NCBI GenBank assembly: GCA_030435675.1
Contig: JAUCMV010000014.1
Span: 1-60,131 of the forward strand
Source: Steinernema hermaphroditum
Taxonomy: Eukaryota; Nematoda; Chromadorea; Rhabditida; Steinernematidae
Length of the DNA: 60,131 bases
Direction: 5' to 3'
The notes beneath the pieces were generated by a model. That model was not told the origin of the DNA. It saw only the letters and a program-made list of their open reading frames with translations, and did no database searches. This document shows, piece by piece, positions 1 through 12,592 of the stretch (the stretch's first letter is position 1; each line of letters starts with the position of its first letter). The position numbers were made by a program, and so were the translations under genes.

Positions 1-132
1 TCCCAACGGGAATAGGCGCGTTCGATCAGGCTCGTGCAGTTCTACAAGATCCAATCATAAAAATGCTATGGTACTTTGGAGCAGGATGGTCAGATGCAGA
101 GCTTTTGGTATGAGCAAGGGCCCTGCTGTCTC
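1..132 (+). repeat. Partial monomer at left window edge
   Basis: The window opens inside V1 of a monomer ('tcccaacgggaataggcg'), so the array extends to the left of what is shown. Confidence 0.9.
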
Positions 133-136
133 GAAT
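120..136 (-). other. CENP-B-box-like 17-mer, left-edge example
   Basis: Read on the minus strand the sequence is ATTCGAGACAGCAGGGC. Against the core nTTCGnnnnAnnCGGGn it matches eight of nine fixed positions; only the C of CGGG is an A. The motif spans the monomer junction and recurs in copies containing 'gggccctgctgtctcgaat', the majority type. Copies with 'ccctatctg', 'ccctaactg' or 'ccctagctg' have one extra base that shifts the GGG half. The match is seen in sequence; binding by a CENP-B-like protein is a hypothesis. Confidence 0.45.
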
Positions 137-750
137 TGAAAGTTTTGCAGGAAACTAAGATAGTCCACAGGAAATCCAACGAGAGTAGGCGCGTTCGATC
201 AGGCTCGTGCAATTCTACAAGATCCAATCATAAGAATGCTATGGTACTTTGGAGCAGGAGGGTCAGATGCAGAACTCTTTGTATGAACAAGGCCCTATCT
301 GTCTCGAATTGAAAGTTTTGCAGGAAACTAAGATAGTCCACAGGAATCCCAACGGGAATAGGCGCGTTCGATCAGGCTCGTGCAGTTCTACAAGATCCAG
401 TCATAAAAATGCTATGGTACTTTGGAGCAGGATGGTCAGATGCAGAGCTTTTGGTATGAGCAAGGGCCCTGCTGTCTCGAATTGAAAGTTTTGCAGGAAA
501 CTAAGATAGTCCACAGGAATCCCAACGGGAATAGGCGCGTTCGATCAGGCTCGTGCAGTTCTACAAGATCCAGTCATAAAAATGCTATGGTACTTTGGAG
601 CAGGATGGTCAGATGCAGAGCTTTTGGTATGAGCAAGGGCCCTGCTGTCTCGAATTGAAAGTTTTGCAGGAAACTAAGATAGTCCGCAGGAAATCCAACG
701 AGAGTAGGCGCGTTCGATCAGGCTCGTGCAGTTCTACAAGATCCAATCAT

Positions 751-806
751 AAAAATTGGAGCGGAGGGGTCAGATGCATAACTCTTTGTATGAACAAGGC
801 CCTAAC
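751..806 (+). repeat. Short-linker monomer subtype (clean 12-bp deletion), first example
   Basis: The linker 'gctatggtactt' is missing, so 'cataaaaat' runs directly into 'tggagcgg' and the spacing drops to 161 bp. The deletion travels with a linked set of changes downstream: 'gcggaggggtcag' instead of 'gcaggagggtcag', 'gcataactc' instead of 'gcagaactc', and in the left part 'ccctaactg'. The same clean junction occurs at about 2647, 8493, 10730, 11237, 11398, 11732, 14100, 15299, 16498, 18216, 19242 and 41964. Confidence 0.9.
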
Positions 807-850
807 TGTCTCGAATTGAAAGTTTTGCAGGAAACTAAGATAGTCCACAG

Positions 851-867
851 TATTCCCAACGGGAATA
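851..867 (+). repeat. Perfect 7-bp dyad in V1 (subtype-specific)
   Basis: 'tattccc-aac-gggaata' is a perfect inverted repeat with a 7-bp stem and 3-base loop. Most copies have 'taatcccaacgggaata', with one mismatched pair, or 'ggaaatccaacgagag' with no dyad. The perfect form also occurs at 6185-6201, 7562-7578, 8588-8604 and 10825-10841, always in a short-linker monomer. I saw it nowhere to the right of 11 kb. Confidence 0.8.
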
Positions 868-1734
868 GGCGCGTTCGATCAGGCTCGTGCAGTTCTACAA
901 GATCCAATCATAAAAATGCTATGGTACTTTGGAGCAGGATGGTCAGATGCAGAGCTTTTGGTATGAGCAAGGGCCCTGCTGTCTCGAATTGAAAGTTTTG
1001 CAGGAAACTAAGATAGTCCACAGGAAATCCAACGAGAGTAGGCGCGTTCGATCAGGCTCGTGCAGTTCTACAAGATCCAATCATAAGAATGCTATGGTAC
1101 TTTGGAGCAGGAGGGTCAGATGCAGAACTCTTTGTATGAACAAGGCCCTATCTGTCTCGAATTGAAAGTTTTGCAGGAAACTAAGATAGTCCACAGGAAT
1201 CCCAACGGGAATAGGCGCGTTCGATCAGGCTCGTGCAGTTCTACAAGATCCAATCATAAAAATGCTATGGTACTTTGGAGCAGGAGGGTCAGATGCAGAG
1301 CTTTTGGTATGAGCAAGGGCCCTGCTGTCTCGAATTGAAAGTTTTGCAGGAAACTAAGATAGTCCACAGGAATCCCAACGGGAATAGGCGCGTTCGATCA
1401 GGCTCGCGCAGTTCTACAAGATCCAATCATAAAAATGCTATGGTACTTTGGAGCAGGAGGGTCAGATGCAGAGCTTTTGGTATGAGCAAGGGCCCTGCTG
1501 TCTCGAATTGAAAGTTTTGCAGGAAACTAAGATAGTCCACAGGAATCCCAACGGGAATAGGCGCGTTCGATCAGGCTCGTGCAGTTCTACAAGATCCAAT
1601 CATAAAAATGCTATGGTACTTTGGAGCAGGAGGGTCAGATGCAGAGCTTTTGGTATGAGCAAGGGCCCTGCTGTCTCGAATTGAAAGTTTTGCAGGAAAC
1701 TAAGATAGTCCACAGGAATCCCAACGGGAATAGG

Positions 1735-2741
1735 CGCGTTCGATCAGGCTCGTGCAGTTCTACAAGATCCAATCATAAAAATGCTATGGTACTTTGGAGC
1801 AGGATGGTCAGATGCAGAGCTTTTGGTATGAGCAAGGGCCCTGCTGTCTCGAATTGAAAGTTTTGCAGGAAACTAAGATAGTCCGCAGGAAATCCAACGA
1901 GAGTAGGCGCGTTCGATCAGGCTCGTGCAGTTCTACAAGATCCAATCATAAGAATGCTATGGTACTTTGGAGCAGGAGGGTCAGATGCAGAACTCTTTGT
2001 ATGAACAAGGCCCTATCTGTCTCGAATTGAAAGTTTTGCAGGAAACTAAGATAGTCCACAGGAATCCCAACGGGAATAGGCGCGTTCGATCAGGCTCGTG
2101 CAGTTCTACAAGATCCAATCATAAACATGCTATGGTACTTTGGAGCAGGAGGGTCAGATGCAGAGCTTTTGGTATGAGCAAGGGCCCTGCTGTCTCGAAT
2201 TGAAAGTTTTGCAGGAAACTAAGATAGTCCACAGGAATCCCAACGGGAATAGGCGCGTTCGATCAGGCTCGTGCAGTTCTACAAGATCCAATCATAAAAA
2301 TGCTATGGTACTTTGGAGCAGGATGGTCAGATGCAGAGCTTTTGGTATGAGCAAGGGCCCTGCTGTCTCGAATTGAAAGTTTTGCAGGAAACTAAGATAG
2401 TCCACAGGAATCCCAACGGGAATAGGCGCGTTCGATCAGGCTCGTGCAGTTCTACAAGATCCAGTCATAAAAATGCTATGGTACTTTGGAGCAGGATGGT
2501 CAGATGCAGAGCTTTTGGTATGAGCAAGGGCCCTGCTGTCTCGAATTGAAAGTTTTGCAGGAAACTAAGATAGTCCGCAGGAAATCCAACGAGAGTAGGC
2601 GCGTTCGATCAGGCTCGTGCAGTTCTACAAGATCCAATCATAAAAATTGGAGCGGAGGGGTCAGATGCATAACTCTTTGTATGAACAAGGCCCTAACTGT
2701 CTCGAATTGAAAGTTTTGCAGGAAACTAAGATAGTCCACAG
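1735..2741 (+). repeat. Segmental duplication, copy 1 (offset 5,846 bp)
   Basis: About six monomers here match 7581-8587 in subtype order and rare variants. Both copies contain the unusual 'cataaacatgct' (about 2119-2130 and 7965-7976), 'cataagaatgct', the 'ccagtcata' monomer and the same 12-bp linker deletion. The match ends at V1 of the next monomer, where this copy has 'cagtaatccc' and the other 'cagtattccc'. Comparison was by eye. Confidence 0.7.
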
Positions 2742-2817
2742 TAATCCCAACGGGAATAGGCGCGTTCGATCAGGCTCGTGCAGTTCTACAAGATCCAATC
2801 ATAAAAATACTATGGTA

Positions 2818-3570
2818 CTTTGGAGCAGGAGGGTCAGATGCAGAACTCTTTGTATGAACAAGGCCCTATCTGTCTCGAATTGAAAGTTTTGCAGGAAACT
2901 AAGATAGTCCACAGGAATCCCAACGGGAATAGGCGCGTTCGATCAGGCTCGTGCAGTTCTACAAGATCCAATCATAAAAATGCTATGGTACTTTGGAGCA
3001 GGAGGGTCAGATGCAGAGCTTTTGGTATGAGCAAGGGCCCTGCTGTCTCGAATTGAAAGTTTTGCAGGAAACTAAGATAGTCCACAGGAATCCCAACGGG
3101 AATAGGCGCGTTCGATCAGGCTCGCGCAGTTCTACAAGATCCAATCATAAAAATGCTATGGTACTTTGGAGCAGGAGGGTCAGATGCAGAGCTTTTGGTA
3201 TGAGCAAGGGCCCTGCTGTCTCGAATTGAAAGTTTTGCAGGAAACTAAGATAGTCCACAGGAATCCCAACGGGAATAGGCGCGTTCGATCAGGCTCGTGC
3301 AGTTCTACAAGATCCAATCATAAAAATGCTATGGTACTTTGGAGCAGGAGGGTCAGATGCAGAGCTTTTGGTATGAGCAAGGGCCCTGCTGTCTCGAATT
3401 GAAAGTTTTGCAGGAAACTAAGATAGTCCACAGGAATCCCAACGGGAATAGGCGCGTTCGATCAGGCTCGTGCAGTTCTACAAGATCCAATCATAAAAAT
3501 GCTATGGTACTTTGGAGCAGGATGGTCAGATGCAGAGCTTTTGGTTTAAGAAAGGGCCCTCTTGTCTCGA
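2818..3570 (+). repeat. Segmental duplication of about 1100-1852 (offset 1,718 bp)
   Basis: Four to five monomers match those starting near 1102. Both contain the otherwise rare 'ctcgcgcagttc' variant (about 1405 and 3123) in the second monomer. The last monomer of this copy carries the private cluster of substitutions at 3546-3574, absent from its partner, so that patch was probably acquired after the duplication. Confidence 0.65.
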
Positions 3571-3574
3571 ATTA
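3546..3574 (+). repeat. Diverged patch inside a monomer
   Basis: Six substitutions lie within 29 bp relative to neighbouring copies: 3546 a to t, 3548 g to a, 3551 c to a, 3561 g to c, 3562 c to t and 3574 g to a. The rest of the monomer is standard. I did not see this combination elsewhere in the window. A short conversion tract from a diverged monomer outside the window is the simplest explanation. Confidence 0.75.
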
Positions 3575-6076
3575 AAAGTTTTGCAGGAAACTAAGATAGT
3601 CCGCAGGAAATCCAACGAGAGTAGGCGCGTTCGATCAGGCTCGTGCAGTTCTACAAGATCCAATCATAAGAATGCTATGGTACTTTGGAGCAGGAGGGTC
3701 AGATGCAGAACTCTTTGTATGAACAAGGCCCTATCTGTCTCGAATTGAAAGTTTTGCAGGAAACTAAGATAGTCCACAGGAATCCCAACGGGAATAGGCG
3801 CGTTCGATCAGGCTCGTGCAGTTCTACAAGATCCAATCATAAAAATGCTATGGTACTTTGGAGCAGGAGGGTCAGATGCAGAGCTTTTGGTATGAGCAAG
3901 GGCCCTGCTGTCTCGAATTGAAAGTTTTGCAGGAAACTAAGATAGTCCACAGGAATCCCAACGGGAATAGGCGCGTTCGATCAGGCTCGTGCAGTTCTAC
4001 AAGATCCAATCATAAAAATGCTATGGTACTTTGGAGCAGGATGGTCAGATGCAGAGCTTTTGGTATGAGCAAGGGCCCTGCTGTCTCGAATTGAAAGTTT
4101 TGCAGGAAACTAAGATAGTCCACAGGAATCCCAACGGGAATAGGCGCGTTCGATCAGGCTCGTGCAGTTCTACAAGATCCAGTCATAAAAATGCTATGGT
4201 ACTTTGGAGCAGGATGGTCAGATGCAGAGCTTTTGGTATGAGCAAGGGCCCTGCTGTCTCGAATTGAAAGTTTTGCAGGAAACTAAGATAGTCCGCAGGA
4301 AATCCAACGAGAGTAGGCGCGTTCGATCAGGCTCGTGCAGTTCTACAAGATCCAATCATAAAAATTTGGAGCGGAGGGGTCAGATGCATAACTCTTTGTA
4401 TGAACAAGGCCCTAACTGTCTCGAATTGAAAGTTTTGCAGGAAACTAAGATAGTCCACAGTAATCCCAACGGGAATAGGCGCGTTCGATCAGGCTCGTGC
4501 AGTTCTACAAGATCCAATCATAAAAATACTATGGTACTTTGGAGCAGGAGGGTCAGATGCAGAACTCTTTGTATGAACAAGGCCCTATCTGTCTCGAATT
4601 GAAAGTTTTGCAGGAAACTAAGATAGTCCACAGGAATCCCAACGGGAATAGGCGCGTTCGATCAGGCTCGTGCAGTTCTACAAGATCCAATCATAAAAAT
4701 GCTATGGTACTTTGGAGCAGGAGGGTCAGATGCAGAGCTTTTGGTATGAGCAAGGGCCCTGCTGTCTCGAATTGAAAGTTTTGCAGGAAACTAAGATAGT
4801 CCACAGGAATCCCAACGGGAATAGGCGCGTTCGATCAGGCTCGTGCAGTTCTACAAGATCCAATCATAAAAATGCTATGGTACTTTGGAGCAGGAGGGTC
4901 AGATGCAGAGCTTTTGGTATGAGCAAGGGCCCTGCTGTCTCGAATTGAAAGTTTTGCAGGAAACTAAGATAGTCCACAGGAATCCCAACGGGAATAGGCG
5001 CGTTCGATCAGGCTCGTGCAGTTCTACAAGATCCAATCATAAAAATGCTATGGTACTTTGGAGCAGGATGGTCAGATGCAGAGCTTTTGGTATGAGCAAG
5101 GGCCCTGCTGTCTCGAATTGAAAGTTTTGCAGGAAACTAAGATAGTCCACAGGAATCCCAACGGGAATAGGCGCGTTCGATCAGGCTCGTGCAGTTCTAC
5201 AAGATCCAGTCATAAAAATGCTATGGTACTTTGGAGCAGGAGGGTCAGATGCAGAACTCTTTGTATGAACAAGGCCCTATCTGTCTCGAATTGAAAGTTT
5301 TGCAGGAAACTAAGATAGTCCGCAGGAAATCCAACGAGAGTAGGCGCGTTCGATCAGGCTCGTGCAGTTCTACAAGATCCAATCATAAAAATGCTATGGT
5401 ACTTTGGAGCAGGAGGGTCAGATGCAGAACTCTTTGTATGAACAAGGCCCTATCTGTCTCGAATTGAAAGTTTTGCAGGAAACTAAGATAGTCCACAGGA
5501 ATCCCAACGGGAATAGGCGCGTTCGATCAGGCTCGTGCAGTTCTACAAGATCCAATCATAAAAATGCTATGGTACTTTGGAGCAGGAGGGTCAGATGCAG
5601 AGCTTTTGGTATGAGCAAGGGCCCTGCTGTCTCGAATTGAAAGTTTTGCAGGAAACTAAGATAGTCCACAGGAATCCCAACGGGAATAGGCGCGTTCGAT
5701 CAGGCTCGTGCAGTTCTACAAGATCCAATCATAAAAATGCTATGGTACTTTGGAGCAGGATGGTCAGATGCAGAGCTTTTGGTATGAGCAAGGGCCCTGC
5801 TGTCTCGAATTGAAAGTTTTGCAGGAAACTAAGATAGTCCACAGGAATCCCAACGGGAATAGGCGCGTTCGATCAGGCTCGTGCAGTTCTACAAGATCCA
5901 GTCATAAAAATGCTATGGTACTTTGGAGCAGGATGGTCAGATGCAGAGCTTTTGGTATGAGCAAGGGCCCTGCTGTCTCGAATTGAAAGTTTTGCAGGAA
6001 ACTAAGATAGTCCGCAGGAAATCCAACGAGAGTAGGCGCGTTCGATCAGGCTCGTGCAGTTCTACAAGATCCAATC

Positions 6077-6096
6077 ATAAAAAGCTAATTTGGAGC
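6077..6096 (+). repeat. Intermediate-length linker (167-bp spacing)
   Basis: The linker reads 'aaaaagctaatttggagcgg'. Every base can be placed in order within the full linker 'aaaaatgctatggtactttgg', with several separate bases missing. A single deletion event does not explain it. Confidence 0.85.
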
Positions 6097-7455
6097 GGAG
6101 GGGTCAGATGCATAACTCTTTGTATGAACAAGGCCCTAACTGTCTCGAATTGAAAGTTTTGCAGGAAACTAAGATAGTCCACAGTATTCCCAACGGGAAT
6201 AGGCGCGTTCGATCAGGCTCGTGCAGTTCTACAAGATCCAATCATAAAAATGCTATGGTACTTTGGAGCAGGATGGTCAGATGCAGAGCTTTTGGTATGA
6301 GCAAGGGCCCTGCTGTCTCGAATTGAAAGTTTTGCAGGAAACTAAGATAGTCCACAGGAAATCCAACGAGAGTAGGCGCGTTCGATCAGGCTCGTGCAGT
6401 TCTACAAGATCCAATCATAAAAATGCTATGGTACTTTGGAGCAGGAGGGTCAGATGCAGAACTCTTTGTATGAACAAGGCCCTATCTGTCTCGAATTGAA
6501 AGTTTTGCAGGAAACTAAGATAGTCCACAGGAATCCCAACGGGAATAGGCGCGTTCGATCAGGCTCGTGCAGTTCTACAAGATCCAATCATAAAAATGCT
6601 ATGGTACTTTGGAGCAGGAGGGTCAGATGCAGAGCTTTTGGTATGAGCAAGGGCCCTGCTGTCTCGAATTGAAAGTTTTGCAGGAAACTAAGATAGTCCA
6701 CAGGAATCCCAACGGGAATAGGCGCGTTCGATCAGGCTCGTGCAGTTCTACAAGATCCAATCATAAAAATGCTATGGTACTTTGGAGCAGGAGGGTCAGA
6801 TGCAGAGCTTTTGGTATGAGCAAGGGCCCTGCTGTCTCGAATTGAAAGTTTTGCAGGAAACTAAGATAGTCCACAGGAATCCCAACGGGAATAGGCGCGT
6901 TCGATCAGGCTCGTGCAGTTCTACAAGATCCAATCATAAAAATGCTATGGTACTTTGGAGCAGGATGGTCAGATGCAGAGCTTTTGGTATGAGCAAGGGC
7001 CCTGCTGTCTCGAATTGAAAGTTTTGCAGGAAACTAAGATAGTCCACAGGAATCCCAACGGGAATAGGCGCGTTCGATCAGGCTCGTGCAGTTCTACAAG
7101 ATCCAGTCATAAAAATGCTATGGTACTTTGGAGCAGGATGGTCAGATGCAGAGCTTTTGGTATGAGCAAGGGCCCTGCTGTCTCGAATTGAAAGTTTTGC
7201 AGGAAACTAAGATAGTCCGCAGGAAATCCAACGAGAGTAGGCGCGTTCGATCAGGCTCGTGCAGTTCTACAAGATCCAATCATAAAAATGCTATGGTACT
7301 TTGGAGCAGGAGGGTCAGATGCAGAACTCTTTGTATGAACAAGGCCCTATCTGTCTCGAATTGAAAGTTTTGCAGGAAACTAAGATAGTCCACAGGAATC
7401 CCAACGGGAATAGGCGCGTTCGATCAGGCTCGTGCAGTTCTACAAGATCCAATCA

Positions 7456-7474
7456 TAAAAATGTATTTGGAGCG
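7456..7474 (+). repeat. Intermediate-length linker (166-bp spacing)
   Basis: The linker reads 'aaaaatgtatttggagcgg', again a discontinuous subset of the full-length linker and again followed by the 'gcataactc' subtype. Confidence 0.85.
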
Positions 7475-7580
7475 GAGGGGTCAGATGCATAACTCTTTGT
7501 ATGAACAAGGCCCTAACTGTCTCGAATTGAAAGTTTTGCAGGAAACTAAGATAGTCCACAGTATTCCCAACGGGAATAGG

Positions 7581-8587
7581 CGCGTTCGATCAGGCTCGTG
7601 CAGTTCTACAAGATCCAATCATAAAAATGCTATGGTACTTTGGAGCAGGATGGTCAGATGCAGAGCTTTTGGTATGAGCAAGGGCCCTGCTGTCTCGAAT
7701 TGAAAGTTTTGCAGGAAACTAAGATAGTCCGCAGGAAATCCAACGAGAGTAGGCGCGTTCGATCAGGCTCGTGCAGTTCTACAAGATCCAATCATAAGAA
7801 TGCTATGGTACTTTGGAGCAGGAGGGTCAGATGCAGAACTCTTTGTATGAACAAGGCCCTATCTGTCTCGAATTGAAAGTTTTGCAGGAAACTAAGATAG
7901 TCCACAGGAATCCCAACGGGAATAGGCGCGTTCGATCAGGCTCGTGCAGTTCTACAAGATCCAATCATAAACATGCTATGGTACTTTGGAGCAGGAGGGT
8001 CAGATGCAGAGCTTTTGGTATGAGCAAGGGCCCTGCTGTCTCGAATTGAAAGTTTTGCAGGAAACTAAGATAGTCCACAGGAATCCCAACGGGAATAGGC
8101 GCGTTCGATCAGGCTCGTGCAGTTCTACAAGATCCAATCATAAAAATGCTATGGTACTTTGGAGCAGGATGGTCAGATGCAGAGCTTTTGGTATGAGCAA
8201 GGGCCCTGCTGTCTCGAATTGAAAGTTTTGCAGGAAACTAAGATAGTCCACAGGAATCCCAACGGGAATAGGCGCGTTCGATCAGGCTCGTGCAGTTCTA
8301 CAAGATCCAGTCATAAAAATGCTATGGTACTTTGGAGCAGGATGGTCAGATGCAGAGCTTTTGGTATGAGCAAGGGCCCTGCTGTCTCGAATTGAAAGTT
8401 TTGCAGGAAACTAAGATAGTCCGCAGGAAATCCAACGAGAGTAGGCGCGTTCGATCAGGCTCGTGCAGTTCTACAAGATCCAATCATAAAAATTGGAGCG
8501 GAGGGGTCAGATGCATAACTCTTTGTATGAACAAGGCCCTAACTGTCTCGAATTGAAAGTTTTGCAGGAAACTAAGATAGTCCACAG
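7581..8587 (+). repeat. Segmental duplication, copy 2 (offset 5,846 bp)
   Basis: Partner of 1735-2741; both share the rare 'cataaacatgct' variant and the same monomer order. The sequence to the right resumes as a partner of about 756-1400 at an offset of 7,737 bp, so different parts of this stretch pair with different places. That fits repeated unequal exchange. Confidence 0.7.
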
Positions 8588-11500
8588 TATTCCCAACGGG
8601 AATAGGCGCGTTCGATCAGGCTCGTGCAGTTCTACAAGATCCAATCATAAAAATGCTATGGTACTTTGGAGCAGGATGGTCAGATGCAGAGCTTTTGGTA
8701 TGAGCAAGGGCCCTGCTGTCTCGAATTGAAAGTTTTGCAGGAAACTAAGATAGTCCACAGGAAATCCAACGAGAGTAGGCGCGTTCGATCAGGCTCGTGC
8801 AGTTCTACAAGATCCAATCATAAGAATGCTATGGTACTTTGGAGCAGGAGGGTCAGATGCAGAACTCTTTGTATGAACAAGGCCCTATCTGTCTCGAATT
8901 GAAAGTTTTGCAGGAAACTAAGATAGTCCACAGGAATCCCAACGGGAATAGGCGCGTTCGATCAGGCTCGTGCAGTTCTACAAGATCCAATCATAAAAAT
9001 GCTATGGTACTTTGGAGCAGGAGGGTCAGATGCAGAGCTTTTGGTATGAGCAAGGGCCCTGCTGTCTCGAATTGAAAGTTTTGCAGGAAACTAAGATAGT
9101 CCACAGGAATCCCAACGGGAATAGGCGCGTTCGATCAGGCTCGTGCAGTTCTACAAGATCCAATCATAAAAATGCTATGGTACTTTGGAGCAGGAGGGTC
9201 AGATGCAGAGCTTTTGGTATGAGCAAGGGCCCTGCTGTCTCGAATTGAAAGTTTTGCAGGAAACTAAGATAGTCCACAGGAATCCCAACGGGAATAGGCG
9301 CGTTCGATCAGGCTCGTGCAGTTCTACAAGATCCAATCATAAAAATGCTATGGTACTTTGGAGCAGGATGGTCAGATGCAGAGCTTTTGGTATGAGCAAG
9401 GGCCCTGCTGTCTCGAATTGAAAGTTTTGCAGGAAACTAAGATAGTCCACAGGAATCCCAACGGGAATAGGCGCGTTCGATCAGGCTCGTGCAGTTCTAC
9501 AAGATCCAGTCATAAAAATGCTATGGTACTTTGGAGCAGGATGGTCAGATGCAGAGCTTTTGGTATGAGCAAGGGCCCTGCTGTCTCGAATTGAAAGTTT
9601 TGCAGGAAACTAAGATAGTCCGCAGGAAATCCAACGAGAGTAGGCGCGTTCGATCAGGCTCGTGCAGTTCTACAAGATCCAATCATAAAAATGCTATGGT
9701 ACTTTGGAGCAGGATGGTCAGATGCAGAGCTTTTGGTATGAGCAAGGGCCCTGCTGTCTCGAATTGAAAGTTTTGCAGGAAACTAAGATAGTCCACAGGA
9801 ATCCCAACGGGAATAGGCGCGTTCGATCAGGCTCGTGCAGTTCTACAAGATCCAGTCATAAAAATGCTATGGTACTTTGGAGCAGGATGGTCAGATGCAG
9901 AGCTTTTGGTATGAGCAAGGGCCCTGCTGTCTCGAATTGAAAGTTTTGCAGGAAACTAAGATAGTCCACAGGAATCCCAACGGGAATAGGCGCGTTCGAT
10001 CAGGCTCGTGCAGTTCTACAAGATCCAGTCATAAAAATGCTATGGTACTTTGGAGCAGGATGGTCAGATGCAGAGCTTTTGGTATGAGCAAGGGCCCTGC
10101 TGTCTCGAATTGAAAGTTTTGCAGGAAACTAAGATAGTCCACAGGAATCCCAACGGGAATAGGCGCGTTCGATCAGGCTCGTGCAGTTCTACAAGATCCA
10201 ATCATAAAAATGCTATGGTACTTTGGAGCAGGATGGTCAGATGCAGAGCTTTTGGTATGAGCAAGGGCCCTGCTGTCTCGAATTGAAAGTTTTGCAGGAA
10301 ACTAAGATAGTCCACAGGAATCCCAACGGGAATAGGCGCGTTCGATCAGGCTCGTGCAGTTCTACAAGATCCAGTCATAAAAATGCTATGGTACTTTGGA
10401 GCAGGATGGTCAGATGCAGAGCTTTTGGTATGAGCAAGGGCCCTGCTGTCTCGAATTGAAAGTTTTGCAGGAAACTAAGATAGTCCGCAGGAAATCCAAC
10501 GAGAGTAGGCGCGTTCGATCAGGCTCGTGCAGTTCTACAAGATCCAATCATAAAAATGCTATGGTACTTTGGAGCAGGAGGGTCAGATGCAGAACTCTTT
10601 GTATGAACAAGGCCCTATCTGTCTCGAATTGAAAGTTTTGCAGGAAACTAAGATAGTCCACAGGAATCCCAACGGGAATAGGCGCGTTCGATCAGGCTCG
10701 TGCAGTTCTACAAGATCCAATCATAAAAATTGGAGCGGAGGGGTCAGATGCATAACTCTTTGTATGAACAAGGCCCTAACTGTCTCGAATTGAAAGTTTT
10801 GCAGGAAACTAAGATAGTCCACAGTATTCCCAACGGGAATAGGCGCGTTCGATCAGGCTCGTGCAGTTCTACAAGATCCAATCATAAAAATGCTATGGTA
10901 CTTTGGAGCAGGATGGTCAGATGCAGAGCTTTTGGTATGAGCAAGGGCCCTGCTGTCTCGAATTGAAAGTTTTGCAGGAAACTAAGATAGTCCACAGGAA
11001 ATCCAACGAGAGTAGGCGCGTTCGATCAGGCTCGTGCAGTTCTACAAGATCCAATCATAAGAATGCTATGGTACTTTGGAGCAGGAGGGTCAGATGCAGA
11101 ACTCTTTGTATGAACAAGGCCCTATCTGTCTCGAATTGAAAGTTTTGCAGGAAACTAAGATAGTCCACAGTAATCCCAACGGGAATAGGCGCGTTCGATC
11201 AGGCTCGTGCAGTTCTACAAGATCCAATCATAAAAATTGGAGCGGAGGGGTCAGATGCATAACTCTTTGTATGAACAAGGCCCTAACTGTCTCGAATTGA
11301 AAGTTTTGCAGGAAACTAAGATAGTCCACAGTAATCCCAACGGGAATAGGCGCGTTCGATCAGGCTCGTGCAGTTCTACAAGATCCAATCATAAAAATTG
11401 GAGCGGAGGGGTCAGATGCATAACTCTTTGTATGAACAAGGCCCTAACTGTCTCGAATTGAAAGTTTTGCAGGAAACTAAGATAGTCCACAGGAAATCCA

Positions 11501-11884
11501 ACGAGAGTAGGCGCGTTCGATCAGGCTCGTGCAGTTCTACAAGATCCAATCATAAAAATGCTATGGTACTTTGGAGCAGGAGGGTCAGATGCAGAACTCT
11601 TTGTATGAACAAGGCCCTATCTGTCTCGAATTGAAAGTTTTGCAGGAAACTAAGATAGTCCGCAGGAAATCCAACGAGAGTAGGCGCGTTCCATCAGGCT
11701 CGTGCAGTTCTACAAGATCCAATCATAAAAATTGGAGCGGAGGGGTCAGATGCATAACTCTTTGTATGAACAAGGCCCTAACTGTCTCGAATTGAAAGTT
11801 TTGCAGGAAACTAAGATAGTCCACAGTAATCCCAACGGGAATAGGCGCGTTCGATCAGGCTCGTGCAGTTCTACAAGATCCAAT

Positions 11885-11902
11885 CATAAAAAAAATTGGA
11901 GC
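11885..11902 (+). repeat. Linker reduced to a run of eight A
   Basis: After 'cat' come eight A and then 'ttggagcagg'. The eight A equal the five of the normal A-tract plus the three A of an 'atgatatggtac' linker with all other linker bases removed. A similar seven-A form is at 12741-12747 and a six-A form at 13241-13246. Confidence 0.8.
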
Positions 11903-12571
11903 AGGAGGGGTCAGATGCATAACTCTTTGTATGAACAAGGCCCTAACTGTCTCGAATTGAAAGTTTTGCAGGAAACTAAGATAGTCCACAGTAATCCCAA
12001 CGGGAATAGGCGCGTTCGATCAGGCTCGTGCAGTTCTACAAGATCCAATCATAAAAATGCTATGGTACTTTGGAGCAGGAGGGTCAGATGCAGAACTCTT
12101 TGTATGAACAAGGCCCTATCTGTCTCGAATTGAAAGTTTTGCAGGAAACTAAGATAGTCCACAGGAATCCCAACGGGAATAGGCGCGTTCGATCAGGCTC
12201 GTGCAGTTCTACAAGATCCAATCATAAAAATGCTATGGTACTTTGGAGCAGGATGGTCAGATGCAGAGCTTTTGGTATGAGCAAGGGCCCTGCTGTCTCG
12301 AATTGAAAGTTTTGCAGGAAACTAAGATAGTCCACAGGAAATCCAACGAGAGTAGGCGCGTTCGATCAGGCTCGTGCAGTTCTACAAGATCCAATCATAA
12401 AAATGCTATGGTACTTTGGAGCAGGAGGGTCAGATGCAGAACTCTTTGTATGAACAAGGCCCTATCTGTCTCGAATTGAAAGTTTTGCAGGAAACTAAGA
12501 TAGTCCGCAGGAAATCCAACGAGAGTAGGCGCGTTCGATCAGGCTCGTGCAGTTCTACAAGATCCAATCAT

Positions 12572-12592
12572 AAAAATGTATGGTTTGGAGCG
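12572..12592 (+). repeat. Intermediate-length linker 'atgtatggtttgg'
   Basis: This is a discontinuous subset of the full linker, followed by the 'gcggagggg' subtype. Related intermediates lie at 19745-19761 ('attatgtttgg'), 20260-20275 ('atgtattttgg'), 26486-26501 ('atgatatgttttgg'), 28390-28407 ('atgatatggtatttgg'), 29774-29790 ('atgtatggtatttgg') and 29944-29962 ('atgtatggtactttgg'). Confidence 0.8.

Noticed and set aside
465..471. The 'gggccc' palindrome as a terminator or regulatory hairpin
   Set aside because: It is a 6-bp palindrome with no loop and no T-run following; it appears in every monomer as part of V3.
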